Assembly (NCBI RefSeq): GCF_001815935.1
Contig: NZ_KV823460.1
Span: 1-46,845 of the forward strand
Direction of reading: 5' to 3'
From: Corynebacterium sp. HMSC04H06
Lineage (GTDB): Bacteria > Actinomycetota > Actinomycetes > Mycobacteriales > Mycobacteriaceae
DNA length: 46,845 nt
Shown here: one piece after another, positions 17,268 through 25,652 of the stretch
Layout: every line of letters starts with the position of its first letter
How positions within the stretch are numbered: position 1 is the stretch's first letter
The notes under the pieces: model-generated
What the model saw: only the letters and a program-made list of their open reading frames with translations
Databases searched by the model: none
Told to the model about the DNA's origin: nothing
Translations under genes and position numbers: made by a program

Positions 17268-18098
17268 TCAACCCGAGTGGGAAATGTGGTTGAATTCACC
17301 GACTCCCGGCCCCAGGAAGCGGGAGGCGAGGTTTTCAAAGATCTCCATGTCGCCGGTGGACTCGAACACGCGCGTGGCCGGGTTGTCCACGGGCGCGAGC
17401 AGGTCGCGCTCGGTAAGCACCTTGAGAACGTCCTTGGCGGTCTCCTCCGCGGAGCTAACCAGCGTGACCTCGTCTCCCACGGCCAGTTGGATAACCCCCG
17501 AAAGGTGCGGGTAGTGCGTGCAGCCGAGCACCAAGGTGTCGACGCCGGCGGCCTGCATGGGTTCCAGGTAACCCTCGGCAATGCCCAGGATCTGGCGGCC
17601 CGAGGTAATCCCGCGCTCCACAAACGGCACGAAGTCGGGGCAGGCCACGGCGGTGGCCTGCACGTCCGGGTGCACGGCGAAAAGGTCCTGGTAGACGCCG
17701 GACTTGATGGTGCCCTCGGTGCCGATGACGCCGATCTTGTGGTTGCGGGTGGTGGCGATGGCACGGCGCACGGCCGGGCGGATGACCTCGACGACCGGCA
17801 CGTCGTAGCGCTCGCGGGCGTCGTGTAGGAAGGCGGCCGTGGCGGTATTGCAGGCCACCACGATCATCTTGCAGCCGCGGGCGACCAGCTCGTCGGCGAT
17901 GTTGATGGACAGCGCGCGGACCTCCGCGATGGGGCGCGGGCCGTAGGGGCCGTGCAGCGTGTCGCCGATGTAGAGCAGCGACTCGTGCGGCAGCTGATCG
18001 ATGATGGTGCGCGCGACCGTCAGGCCGCCCACCCCGGAATCGAAAATCCCGATGGGGGCGGTCGGTCCGGGCTGCGGTTTATCAGCTAGTTCAGTCAC
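17268..18098 (-). CDS. murI: Glutamate racemase
   Basis: 276 residues. It converts L-glutamate to D-glutamate for peptidoglycan. Both catalytic cysteines are present in VVACNTATA and LGCTHYPHL, with the N-terminal [14 protein letters not shown] and [13 protein letters not shown]. The start is GTG at 18098, six bases after the rhomboid stop and without a strong ribosome binding site, suggesting coupled translation. The length is typical. The ending [14 protein letters not shown] is normal in corynebacteria as far as I can judge. Confidence 0.97.
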   Translation of the reverse strand: MTELADKPQPGPTAPIGIFDSGVGGLTVARTIIDQLPHESLLYIGDTLHGPYGPRPIAEVRALSINIADELVARGCKMIVVACNTATAAFLHDARERYDVPVVEVIRPAVRRAIATTRNHKIGVIGTEGTIKSGVYQDLFAVHPDVQATAVACPDFVPFVERGITSGRQILGIAEGYLEPMQAAGVDTLVLGCTHYPHLSGVIQLAVGDEVTLVSSAEETAKDVLKVLTERDLLAPVDNPATRVFESTGDMEIFENLASRFLGPGVGEFNHISHSG

Positions 18099-18104
18099 GC
18101 CGAA

Positions 18105-18851
18105 CTATTTTACGCTGCGGCGCATAATCTGCTTCGACGTGTCGTCGGAGGTGATAGTCATACCAGCCACGATGCCGCCGATGGCCCCGAACAGGTGGCC
18201 CTGCCAGGACACGCCCTCGTAGATGGGCAACACGCCCCAGACCAGGCCGGAATAGGCAACGCCCAGGACCACGCCGAGGACGATCTGGATGAGCGAGCGG
18301 TTGAAGATACCGCGGACCAGCAGGTAGGCCAGCCAGCCGTAGACCAGGCTGGAGGCACCGATGTGGTTGGTGCCGGGCCCGCCCAGCAGCCACGTGCCGA
18401 GACCGCCGATGAGCACCACCAGCAGGGTGACCTCCCACCAGGCCTTCCGCCCGGAAAGGCCGATGAGGAAGCAGAACACGGCCCCAGGCAGCGAGTTGCC
18501 GATGAGGTGCTCCCAGTCGGCGTGCAGTAGCGGGGCGGTGACGATGCCCCAGATGCCGTTGAAGTCCAGCGGGTGGATGCCGTAGTAGCTCAATTGTCCG
18601 CCGAAGATGACGTAGTTGATGATGTGGATGCCCCAGAGCACCACCAGGTAGCCAATGGCAAAGACCAGGCCGGTGCGCAAGCGCCCGGCGCGCGTGTAAT
18701 TCACCGAGTCGCCTCGGTTAGTCTGGGGCTTGCGCATGCCAGCGCCCCCGGCCAGCTGGAGGGGCCCGCCCGTGGGCCCGAAATTCGCCGGGCCGGTCTG
18801 CCCCCGACTACGGTCCGGCCGGGACGAATACGGTCCAGTGGAATATGTCAT
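18105..18851 (-). CDS. Rhomboid family intramembrane serine protease
   Basis: 248 residues. A Gly/Pro/Arg-rich cytoplasmic N-terminus (about 1-60) precedes six hydrophobic segments. The nucleophile motif is GASSLVYGW (Ser about residue 165), and the partner His is in WQGHLFGAIGG. The helical pattern and HADWEHLIGNSLP are typical of bacterial rhomboids. I chose ATG at 18851, 13 bp after the P1 peptidase stop; an ATG about 40 codons further in (MRKPQTNRG) is an alternative. Synteny matches mycobacterial Rv1337. Substrates are unknown. Confidence 0.93.
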   Translation of the reverse strand: MTYSTGPYSSRPDRSRGQTGPANFGPTGGPLQLAGGAGMRKPQTNRGDSVNYTRAGRLRTGLVFAIGYLVVLWGIHIINYVIFGGQLSYYGIHPLDFNGIWGIVTAPLLHADWEHLIGNSLPGAVFCFLIGLSGRKAWWEVTLLVVLIGGLGTWLLGGPGTNHIGASSLVYGWLAYLLVRGIFNRSLIQIVLGVVLGVAYSGLVWGVLPIYEGVSWQGHLFGAIGGIVAGMTITSDDTSKQIMRRSVK

Positions 18852-18864
18852 AGTGCACTTCAGC

Positions 18865-19803
18865 TTAGCGCAGCAGGGAAGAATACGCGGGGTAGCCGAA
18901 GCCGTCCCTGGCCGCGCAGACGGCAGAGACGATGGCGGCTTCGACGGCATCGGCAGCCAGCGCCGTCAGCCGGGCCAGGACCCCGTCCCCCACCGGTGCG
19001 GATGCGGCCGCGGCCTGCCCCGACCCCGCGGTGGAGACGCCAAACAAGGTGTCCCCGTCCAGCGGCGAGTGGGCCGGGCGCACCGCGCGGGCGATGCCGT
19101 CGTGGCCGGCCAGCGCCAGCCGCTTGGCCTGCGCCTTGAAAAGCGGCGCGTTAGTGTAGACCACCCCGATGGTGGTGTTCAGGCCGGCGGCTGGGTCGGG
19201 CAGTTTGGCGAAGGCCGCGCTGTCGATGCCGGGGCTGCCTGGCGCGCCGAACAGTAATCCGGTGGCCGCGTCGACTACCTGGCCGACCGGGTTGGCCGCC
19301 ACGATGGCGCCGACGTGATAGCCGGTATCCGCCGACTCCAGCTGCGCCCGGCCCAACCCGCCGCGCAGCTTGCCGGCGGTGGCGCCGCAGCCGGCCCCGA
19401 CACTGCCCTGGGCCGGATCGTCGCCGGCCAGAGCAGCGCGGATGGCCGCGGCCCCGTCGTCGGCAGTGGGCAGCGTCGGGCCCACTGCCAGGTCGAAGAT
19501 GACGGCCGCCGGCACGATGGGCACGCGCGGGCCGGGCTCGTCCTCGCCGAAGACGGCGAATCCCAGCCCATCCTGCGCCAGCTGCCGCATGGCCCCGTCC
19601 GCGGCCGCCAGGCCGAAGGCGGAACCACCCGCCAGCACGATGGCGTGGACCCGCTGGACGGTGTTGTGCGGGGCCAAAAGGTCGGTCTCCCGCGTGCCCG
19701 GGCCGCCGCCGCGCACGTCGACGCCGGCCACTGCCCCGGCGGGCCCGAAATAAACCGCGGTGACCCCGGTATCCCCGCGACTGACGTGGCCGACGCTGAG
19801 CAT
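18865..19803 (-). CDS. P1 family (DmpA-like) self-processing peptidase
   Basis: 312 residues. DmpA-type Ntn hydrolases are cleaved into two chains, exposing a Ser or Thr nucleophile. Here the site is AGLNTTIGVVYTN, with cleavage expected after Asn209 and Thr210 as nucleophile. Supporting motifs are AIVLAGGSAFGLAAADG and GSVGAGCGATAGK. Family members act as aminopeptidases on D- or beta-peptides; the substrate here is unknown. Its ATG overlaps the stop of the DUF2017 gene (TAATG at 19801-19805). The mycobacterial counterpart in the same order is Rv1333. Confidence 0.92.
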   Translation of the reverse strand: MLSVGHVSRGDTGVTAVYFGPAGAVAGVDVRGGGPGTRETDLLAPHNTVQRVHAIVLAGGSAFGLAAADGAMRQLAQDGLGFAVFGEDEPGPRVPIVPAAVIFDLAVGPTLPTADDGAAAIRAALAGDDPAQGSVGAGCGATAGKLRGGLGRAQLESADTGYHVGAIVAANPVGQVVDAATGLLFGAPGSPGIDSAAFAKLPDPAAGLNTTIGVVYTNAPLFKAQAKRLALAGHDGIARAVRPAHSPLDGDTLFGVSTAGSGQAAAASAPVGDGVLARLTALAADAVEAAIVSAVCAARDGFGYPAYSSLLR

Positions 19804-20342
19804 TAGGACATCAGCGCCCGCAGCAGCGAGTCCTGGTTGAAGGCCAGCCACTCGACGAGCGCGTCGCGGTCCGTGACCGCGGCATCCGGGCCGCTGAAAT
19901 CCCCCGCGGCCACGAACAGGCGCAAATCGTTGAGCCCGGCGACGAACTGGTGGGCCTCTTCCTCCGTAATGCTCAGTTCCACGGAGCCAGTCGGCCCCAG
20001 CGCGGAGTTGATGGCCTGCAGGTTAGCCAGCTTGGCGCGGGCGATGTCGTTTTCGTGCAGGCTGCGCATCAGGGAGGCGTCGCCGTCGAATTCCTCGTCG
20101 CCGTCGGCCATGAAATCCGGGAACAGGCGCGCCAGGGACGGATCCTCCGGGGCGTCCTTGTGGCCGGAGGGCATGTCCATCATCTCTGCCAGCTCGTCCT
20201 TCGGCGCGGACTGCGCGCGCTGGATGATGGCCTCGGCCACCGTCGAGGTCAGGTTGCCTAGGACCTCGCGCTCCATCGGGTCGAGGACGGCGTGAAAGCG
20301 CACGGGGCGCATGAGCGATTTCTTCTTCTTCCACTCTTGCAT
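19803..20342 (-). CDS. DUF2017 family protein
   Basis: 179 residues, acidic, with no membrane segment or signal peptide. After a basic start (QEWKKKKS) come LDPMEREVLGNL and, near the C-terminus, ITEEEAHQFVAGLNDLRL and WLAFNQDSLLRAL, the conserved helices of DUF2017. It always travels with clpS in actinobacteria that I know (Rv1332 next to Rv1331), so a link to ClpS/ClpAP function or to the following peptidase is plausible but unproven. It lies 19 bp after clpS, with GGAGAAG before the ATG. Confidence 0.9.
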   Translation of the reverse strand: MQEWKKKKSLMRPVRFHAVLDPMEREVLGNLTSTVAEAIIQRAQSAPKDELAEMMDMPSGHKDAPEDPSLARLFPDFMADGDEEFDGDASLMRSLHENDIARAKLANLQAINSALGPTGSVELSITEEEAHQFVAGLNDLRLFVAAGDFSGPDAAVTDRDALVEWLAFNQDSLLRALMS

Positions 20343-20361
20343 GGGTTTTCTTCTCCGCCTC

Positions 20362-20688
20362 CTAGCCGGCTTGCTGCATGGTGGCCCACAGGCCCGCGAT
20401 CTGCAGCTTTTTCACGTCGGCTTCGATCTTGTCGCGCTCACCGGAGGAGACAGCCGCCTTGCCCTCGGTGTGCACCTGCATCATCAACTCGTTGGCCCGC
20501 TTCTTGTCGTAGCCCAGCACGGTTTGGAAGACGTAGGAGACGTAGCTCATCAGGTTGACCGGGTCGTCCCAGACAATGCACATCCAGGGCAGGTTTTCGC
20601 TGGTGGCCACGTCCACCTGAAGGTCCTCGTCCAGTTCCGGGGTAGCCATGGGCGAGCCCATGTAAATGGGGGAAATTCTGGCAGTCAT
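20362..20688 (-). CDS. clpS: ATP-dependent Clp protease adaptor ClpS
   Basis: 108 residues. ClpS delivers N-degron substrates to the Clp protease. Visible features: the binding-pocket strand [16 protein letters not shown] (Asp/Asn-Met specificity pocket), [33 protein letters not shown] and a C-terminal helix. The ATG at 20688 has a TANNNT -10 seven bases upstream and no ribosome binding site, so I take it as a leaderless start. ATGs at 20661 and 20649 are alternatives. First gene of the eight-gene cluster ending at rdgB. Confidence 0.95.
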   Translation of the reverse strand: MTARISPIYMGSPMATPELDEDLQVDVATSENLPWMCIVWDDPVNLMSYVSYVFQTVLGYDKKRANELMMQVHTEGKAAVSSGERDKIEADVKKLQIAGLWATMQQAG

Positions 20689-20695
20689 ACCTTAT

Positions 20696-20701
20696 AGCCT
20701 A
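20696..20701 (-). promoter_or_regulatory. -10 element for a leaderless clpS mRNA
   Basis: TAGGCT on the minus strand, seven bases before the clpS ATG. It is probably the main promoter of the clpS-to-rdgB cluster. Confidence 0.5.
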
Positions 20702-20846
20702 ACCAATTTCACTAGTGCGCAAGTTTCCTGGCAGGTAACCTGTGCCTCAACTAGCCATGTAGCCTAATCCATCCATGGTTCTTCCATACTGAAGCAGTTT
20801 AGCTTTAGTGCTTGCCAGCCCCAGCCTCCCGGGCGGAAAGGACAGC

Positions 20847-21422
20847 ATGTCACAGCCTCCCCTGCTCACACGGTTAATCAACGACGTGCGCGCCGGCCGC
20901 TTCCCAGCCGATTTGCCCGGCGTGGCCCGCGCGGTCATCACCTTCGTCACCCTCGCCGCCACTGTCGGCGTGGCCATCGCTTCCCTGGTCTCCAGCCCCG
21001 GCGGGACGGGCTCGTCCGAGTCTCCCGGCAACGGCTCCTCCACCACGGAACCGGACCCGTCCTCCCCGGAAGAGCAGGTCCGGTTGATCCAGCTGGAGCA
21101 GGAGGTGGGCACCGCGCTGAACCAGTGGCGCCTCGATAACGGGCTGCCGCCGGGGCTGCCGTGGCCCGACCGCCAGGGCGCGGCGCGCGAGCAGGCCCGC
21201 CAGAACGCGGCGGCCGGGAAGGAATCCCCTTCGCCGGAGAACATCTCGCAGCTGCAGGTCAACCTGCCGGCCGACGGCGCCACCGGCTACGCGGTCGTGG
21301 AGAAGCTACGCGCCTCCCGCCCGCACCTCGAGGTGGTCTTAAACCCGGCCAATACCTTCCAGGCGGTCGCCGCCGAAATCGGCCACGGCCGCGTCTGGGT
21401 GGTCATCCAATTTGAAGAATAA
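20847..21422 (+). CDS. Membrane-anchored CAP/SCP-like extracytoplasmic protein
   Basis: 191 residues. A short cytoplasmic N-terminus and one hydrophobic segment (about 28-50) are followed by a low-complexity Gly/Ser/Thr/Pro linker (about 51-80). The outer domain (about 85-191) contains ALNQWRLDNGLPPGLPW, REQARQNAA and the ending GHGRVWVVIQF, which resembles a reduced CAP (cysteine-rich secretory protein) fold. The central His/Glu residues of full CAP domains are not evident. ATG at 20847 is preceded by GGAAAGGA. Function unknown. It stands alone, divergent from clpS and upstream of pncB. Confidence 0.75.
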   Translation: MSQPPLLTRLINDVRAGRFPADLPGVARAVITFVTLAATVGVAIASLVSSPGGTGSSESPGNGSSTTEPDPSSPEEQVRLIQLEQEVGTALNQWRLDNGLPPGLPWPDRQGAAREQARQNAAAGKESPSPENISQLQVNLPADGATGYAVVEKLRASRPHLEVVLNPANTFQAVAAEIGHGRVWVVIQFEE

Positions 21423-21430
21423 ACACCCCC

Positions 21431-21465
21431 GTCACGCGGCTGTGACGTACACTTCACGATGTGAA
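21431..21465. promoter_or_regulatory. Overlapping GTCAC/GTGAC dyads over the pncB promoter and start
   Basis: GTCAC-N6-GTGAC (21431-21446) is followed by TTCAC-GAT-GTGAA (21453-21465), which overlaps the pncB GTG. Between them lies the -10 TACACT (21448-21453), seven bases before the start, suggesting a leaderless mRNA. A repressor binding these dyads would block the promoter. The regulator is unknown. Confidence 0.4.
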
Positions 21466-22801
21466 CGATAGCTCGAATATCACCGCCTCCACTGCCTTAC
21501 TCACCGACATGTACGAGCTGACCATGCTCCAGGCAGCCCTGCGAGACGGCAGTGCCCACCGCCAAGTCACCTGCGAAGTTTTCTCCCGACGCCTGCCGAA
21601 CGAGCGCCGCTACGGCGTCGTCGCTGGCACGCCGCGCGTCATCGCGGCCATCCAGAACTTCCGCTTCACCGAGCAGCAGCTGGCCCACCTCGACTTCCTC
21701 GACGATGAGACCAAGGACTACCTGCGCAACTACCGCTTTAGCGGCCAGGTGGACGGCTACCGCGAGGGTGAGCTCTACTTCCCGAATTCACCGCTGCTGA
21801 CCGTGCGCGGCACCTTCGCCGAGTGCATCGTGCTGGAGACCGTCATCTTGTCCATCATGAACGCCGACTCCGCCGTCGCCTCCGCGGCCGCCCGCATGGT
21901 CACCGCCGCGGACGGGCGCCCCATCCTGGAGATGGGCGCGCGCCGCACGCACGAATACGGCGCGGTCACCGCCGCCCGCGCGGCCTACCTGGCCGGCTTC
22001 GTCGCCACCTCCAACCTGGAGGCCGGCTTCCGCTACGACATCCCGGTCTCCGGCACGGCCGCGCACGCGTGGACGCTGGCACACGTCAACGAGGACGGCA
22101 GCGCCAACGAGAAGGCCGCCTTCGCCACCCAGATCGACGTCTTGGGCGCGGGCACGACCCTGCTGGTTGATACCTACGACATCACCCAGGGCGTTATCAA
22201 CGCCGTGGAGGTCGCCGGCAAGGAACTCGGCGGCGTGCGCATCGACTCCGGCGACTTGGGCGCGGTCACCCGCCGGGTCCGCAAGCAGCTCGATGACCTG
22301 GGCAATAACGAGACCAAGATCGTGGTCTCTTCCGACCTGGACGAGTTCGCCATCGCGGGCCTGCGCGGCGATCCGGTGGACGTCTACGGCGTGGGCACCT
22401 CCGTGGTCACCGGCTCGGGCGCCCCGACGGCCGGGCTGGTCTACAAGGTCGTGGAGGTCGACGGCCACCCGGTGGCCAAGCGCTCTTCTTCCAAGGAATC
22501 CATCGGCGGCGCCAAGCAGGCGCTGCGCACCTACCGCTCCACCGGTGTGGCGGTCGAAGAGGTCGTCTTCCCCTACACGGACACCACCGCCCCAGACGTC
22601 GGCGGGCTGGAGACCCAACAGCTGACCATCCCGCTCATGCGCGACGGCCAGGCCGTCGACGACATCCCGGACCTGGACGCCTCCCGCGCCCACCTGGCCG
22701 CGGCCATCGGCACGCTGCCCTGGGAGGGCCTGGCCCTGTCCCGCGGCGAGCCGGCCGTGCCCACCCGGGCGATCGGGTTGCTGCCGCCGCACCAGTCCTA
22801 G
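21461..22801 (+). CDS. pncB: Nicotinate phosphoribosyltransferase
   Basis: 446 residues. It makes nicotinate mononucleotide from nicotinate and PRPP in the NAD salvage pathway. Visible motifs: LTDMYELTMLQAAL near the N-terminus, the active-site His region SGTAAHAW, RIDSGDLGAVTR and YGVGTSVVTGSGAP, which binds phosphate. The GTG at 21461 has a TANNNT element seven bases before it and no Shine-Dalgarno sequence. It lies upstream of dinG, whose promoter begins within six bases after the pncB stop. nadE at 36200 is a second NAD-pathway gene in the window. Confidence 0.97.
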   Translation: MNDSSNITASTALLTDMYELTMLQAALRDGSAHRQVTCEVFSRRLPNERRYGVVAGTPRVIAAIQNFRFTEQQLAHLDFLDDETKDYLRNYRFSGQVDGYREGELYFPNSPLLTVRGTFAECIVLETVILSIMNADSAVASAAARMVTAADGRPILEMGARRTHEYGAVTAARAAYLAGFVATSNLEAGFRYDIPVSGTAAHAWTLAHVNEDGSANEKAAFATQIDVLGAGTTLLVDTYDITQGVINAVEVAGKELGGVRIDSGDLGAVTRRVRKQLDDLGNNETKIVVSSDLDEFAIAGLRGDPVDVYGVGTSVVTGSGAPTAGLVYKVVEVDGHPVAKRSSSKESIGGAKQALRTYRSTGVAVEEVVFPYTDTTAPDVGGLETQQLTIPLMRDGQAVDDIPDLDASRAHLAAAIGTLPWEGLALSRGEPAVPTRAIGLLPPHQS

Positions 22802-22806
22802 GCCGG

Positions 22807-22812
22807 TAGACT
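22807..22812 (+). promoter_or_regulatory. -10 element for a leaderless dinG mRNA
   Basis: TAGACT lies seven bases before the dinG GTG, immediately downstream of the pncB stop. dinG may also be transcribed by read-through from pncB. Confidence 0.45.
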
Positions 22813-22819
22813 AACCGGG

Positions 22820-24859
22820 GTGACAAACGCCCCGCACGACCCAGCAGACCCCGCCGACCCCGTCGACCCCGACAGCGAGTCTTATCGCGAGCCGCTCAAC
22901 CACTCCACCGAGGAGCTGCTGTCCTCGGCTGTCGAGGCCCTGGGCGGCACCCGGCGCGACGGCCAGATCCGCATGGCGGGTGCGGTGACCAAGGCCCTCG
23001 ATAGCCAGCGGCATCTGGCCGTGCAGGCCGGCACCGGCACGGGTAAGTCCCTGGCGTACCTGGTCCCGGCCATCCGGCACGCGCACAACACCGGCTCCAC
23101 CGTGGTGGTCTCCACCGCGACGCTGGCCCTGCAGCGCCAGCTGGTCCAGCGCGACCTGCCCCGCCTGGTCGACGCGCTCGAGCCCATCATGCAGCGCAAG
23201 CCCACCTTCGCCATCATGAAGGGCCGCTCGAACTACCTGTGCCTGAACAAGGTGGCGCGGGCCGGGTCCCTGGCCGAGGCGGAGTCCGGCCTCTTCGAGG
23301 AAACCGAGGCCACGGGCCTAGGAGCCCAGGTCGCGCGCCTCTACGACTGGGCGGATGAGACCGACACCGGCGACCGCGAGGACCTAGACCGCGGGGTCAG
23401 CGACCTCGCCTGGCGCCAGGTCTCGGTGACGGCCAACGAGTGTCTGGGCGCTACCCGCTGCCCGCACGGCGCGAACTGCTTCGCGGAGGCGGCCCGGCAC
23501 GCTGCGGCCCAGGTGGACGTGGTGGTGACGAACCACGCGCTGCTGGCTATCGATGCCGTCTCCCAGGCCACCATCCTGCCCGAGCACTCGGCCGTCATCA
23601 TCGACGAGGCCCACGAGCTGGACGGCCGCATCACCTCCGTGTCCACGGCCGAGCTGACCGCCCGCGGCCTCAAGATGGCGGCCAACCGCGTCAAGGCGCT
23701 GGGCTCAAACGGGAAGGAAACCCGCCTTTCCGAACAGGCCGACGAGTTCAATATCCTGCTGGACGAGTACTCCCCGGGCCGCTGGGTGGACCTGCCGGAT
23801 GACGCCAAGTCCCAGTTGTCTTCCCTGGCGAACACGGTCGAGGACATCAAGTCCACCATCAGCCGCGCCCCCGACAACGAGCAGGCCCAGGACCCGGAGA
23901 AATATGCCGAGCGCCAGAACCTGACCAACCACCTGGGCTCGATCGTGGAGACCGTCGCGCGGCTGCTCGACGTCTTCGCGACCGGGGATCCGGCCGCGCA
24001 CGAGGACGTCGTCTGGCTGGATCGCGACAGCCGCAACGGGGCGAACACCCTGGCGGTGGCGCCGCTGTCCATCTCGGAAATGCTCCACGACAACCTCTTC
24101 GCCGAGCAGACCGTCGTGCTGACCTCCGCGACCCTGGCTTTGGGCGGGCGCTTCGACGCGATGGCCGCCCAGTGGGGCCTGCCGCAGGGAACCTGGGACT
24201 CGCTGGACGTCGGCACGCCTTTCGATCCGGCCAAGTCCGGGATCTTGTACACCGCCGCGGGCCTGCCCCAGCCCGGCCGCGACGGCCTGGCCCCGGCCAC
24301 GCTCGACGAGCTGCGCCAGCTTATCACCGCCGCCGGCGGGCGCACCCTGGGGCTGTTTTCTTCCCGCCGGGCCGCCCAGCAGGCCGCCGAGGAGTTGCGC
24401 CCGAAGCTGCCCTTCGAGGTTTTCCTCCAGGGCGAGGATTCTATCGGCGCGCTGGTGGATAAGTTCAGCAAGCAGGAAAACTCCTGTCTGTTCGGCACGC
24501 TGACCCTCTGGCAGGGCGTGGACGTGCCCGGGCCGGCGTGTTCGCTGGTGGTCATCGATCGCATCCCCTTCCCGCGGCCCGATAGCCCCCTGATGCAGGC
24601 CCGCACAGAGGCCGCCAAGGCCGCCGGTCGCAACGGCTTCATGGAGGTCTCGGCCACCCACGCTGCCCTCCTCATGGCGCAAGGCGCCGGCCGCCTACTG
24701 CGCGCAACTAACGACCGGGGCGTCGTCGCGGTGCTCGACCCCCGCCTGGAGACCAAGCGCTACGGCGGCTTCCTGCGCGCCTCCATGCCGCCCTTCTGGT
24801 CCACCACGCGCCTAGAAACCGTGCTAGGCGCCCTCCGGCGGCTCGTAGACAGCCGCTAG
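22820..24859 (+). CDS. dinG: DinG/XPD-type ATP-dependent DNA helicase
   Basis: 679 residues. A superfamily 2 iron-sulfur helicase acting 5' to 3' on damaged or structured DNA. Motifs in order: Walker A AGTGTGKSLAYLVP, the Fe-S region with four Cys (NYLCLNK, then ECLGATRCPHGANC), DEAH box VIIDEAHELDG, LTSATLAL, LGLFSSRRAAQ, LWQGVDVPG and the arginine-finger region QGAGRLLR. No N-terminal exonuclease domain is present. The start is GTG at 22820, probably leaderless. The 34-bp gap to the convergent pth2-like gene contains no clear terminator. Confidence 0.95.
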   Translation: MTNAPHDPADPADPVDPDSESYREPLNHSTEELLSSAVEALGGTRRDGQIRMAGAVTKALDSQRHLAVQAGTGTGKSLAYLVPAIRHAHNTGSTVVVSTATLALQRQLVQRDLPRLVDALEPIMQRKPTFAIMKGRSNYLCLNKVARAGSLAEAESGLFEETEATGLGAQVARLYDWADETDTGDREDLDRGVSDLAWRQVSVTANECLGATRCPHGANCFAEAARHAAAQVDVVVTNHALLAIDAVSQATILPEHSAVIIDEAHELDGRITSVSTAELTARGLKMAANRVKALGSNGKETRLSEQADEFNILLDEYSPGRWVDLPDDAKSQLSSLANTVEDIKSTISRAPDNEQAQDPEKYAERQNLTNHLGSIVETVARLLDVFATGDPAAHEDVVWLDRDSRNGANTLAVAPLSISEMLHDNLFAEQTVVLTSATLALGGRFDAMAAQWGLPQGTWDSLDVGTPFDPAKSGILYTAAGLPQPGRDGLAPATLDELRQLITAAGGRTLGLFSSRRAAQQAAEELRPKLPFEVFLQGEDSIGALVDKFSKQENSCLFGTLTLWQGVDVPGPACSLVVIDRIPFPRPDSPLMQARTEAAKAAGRNGFMEVSATHAALLMAQGAGRLLRATNDRGVVAVLDPRLETKRYGGFLRASMPPFWSTTRLETVLGALRRLVDSR

Positions 24860-24893
24860 AGGCGACCCGGCCAACCCTCATAGCCAACCGGGG

Positions 24894-25649
24894 CTACTGG
24901 GCGCCTAGCGGGCGCCACAGCGCGCAGACCGTGGCCGAATCCGGCGCGATCTCGGTGAACCCGGCGTCGACGACCACCACCGCCCCGGGTTCTTTCTCGG
25001 CGCGCTCGAAGGTGGCGTGGTCGACCTCGCGCACACTCAAGGCGAAGCCGGCCTGCTTCCACTCCCACGCCGCCTGGGTATCCAGGATCGCGGCCAGCAG
25101 CATGGAGCCGTGGCCCACCTGGGCGGCGGCCTTGCCGGCGCTCATGCCCAGGGAGGTGTCCACGTAGATAACCGGGGCATCGCCTAACGGCTCCCCCGGA
25201 TGGTCAGCGGGCAAGTCCGTGTGGCCAATCTGCAGCTTACCGATGAGCGGATCCACCTCGTTGACCGCCGAGGGCACAAACGCGCGCGCCACGTCGACCG
25301 TCACACCGGGCAGGGCCTGCACGTCGTTCCAGGCCTTGTTGCGGCTGCGGCGGGCGACCTTGCGGATGCGGTGGCCGTACCAGCGCCCCAGGGCCGCTGC
25401 GAAGACGGTATCGCCGCCGGCCCGCTCGTCCAGGCAGACGGACACGACCGCCCGCGCGGCCGCTTCCAGCACGCGGTGGCGGGCCGGGGTGTCCTGCTTG
25501 GGCAGGTTCAGCGCGATCTGCATGGCCTGGACCGTCTCCGGCTGGTCGGGGTCTTCCTTATCGCGGTGCCAGTCCCGCGAACTACAGGACTCTTTGAGCC
25601 GCTGGTGCGCGGTGCCAAAGGAGGCATCGATAGCCTGCTCGGCGCCCAT
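24894..25649 (-). CDS. Two-part Pth2-like peptidyl-tRNA hydrolase family protein
   Basis: 251 residues. The C-terminal part (about 158-251) has the Pth2 signature GMSAGKAAAQVGHGSM. Canonical Pth2 enzymes free tRNA from stalled peptidyl-tRNA. The N-terminal part (about 40-155), with RHRVLEAAARAVV and RKVARRSRNKAW, resembles a diverged second copy of the same fold that I have seen in actinobacterial homologues. It lacks the Lys-based active motif. The ATG at 25649 lies three bases after the serB stop, so the genes are probably coupled. A role in general peptidyl-tRNA recycling is inferred; the organism should also have a standard Pth elsewhere. Confidence 0.82.
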   Translation of the reverse strand: MGAEQAIDASFGTAHQRLKESCSSRDWHRDKEDPDQPETVQAMQIALNLPKQDTPARHRVLEAAARAVVSVCLDERAGGDTVFAAALGRWYGHRIRKVARRSRNKAWNDVQALPGVTVDVARAFVPSAVNEVDPLIGKLQIGHTDLPADHPGEPLGDAPVIYVDTSLGMSAGKAAAQVGHGSMLLAAILDTQAAWEWKQAGFALSVREVDHATFERAEKEPGAVVVVDAGFTEIAPDSATVCALWRPLGAQ

Positions 25650-25652
25650 GAC

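Noticed and set aside
21441..21457. GlxR site at TGTGACGTACACTTCAC before pncB
   Set aside because: The half-sites are present but the spacing does not fit the 16-bp GlxR site. I keep it only as part of an unassigned dyad array.
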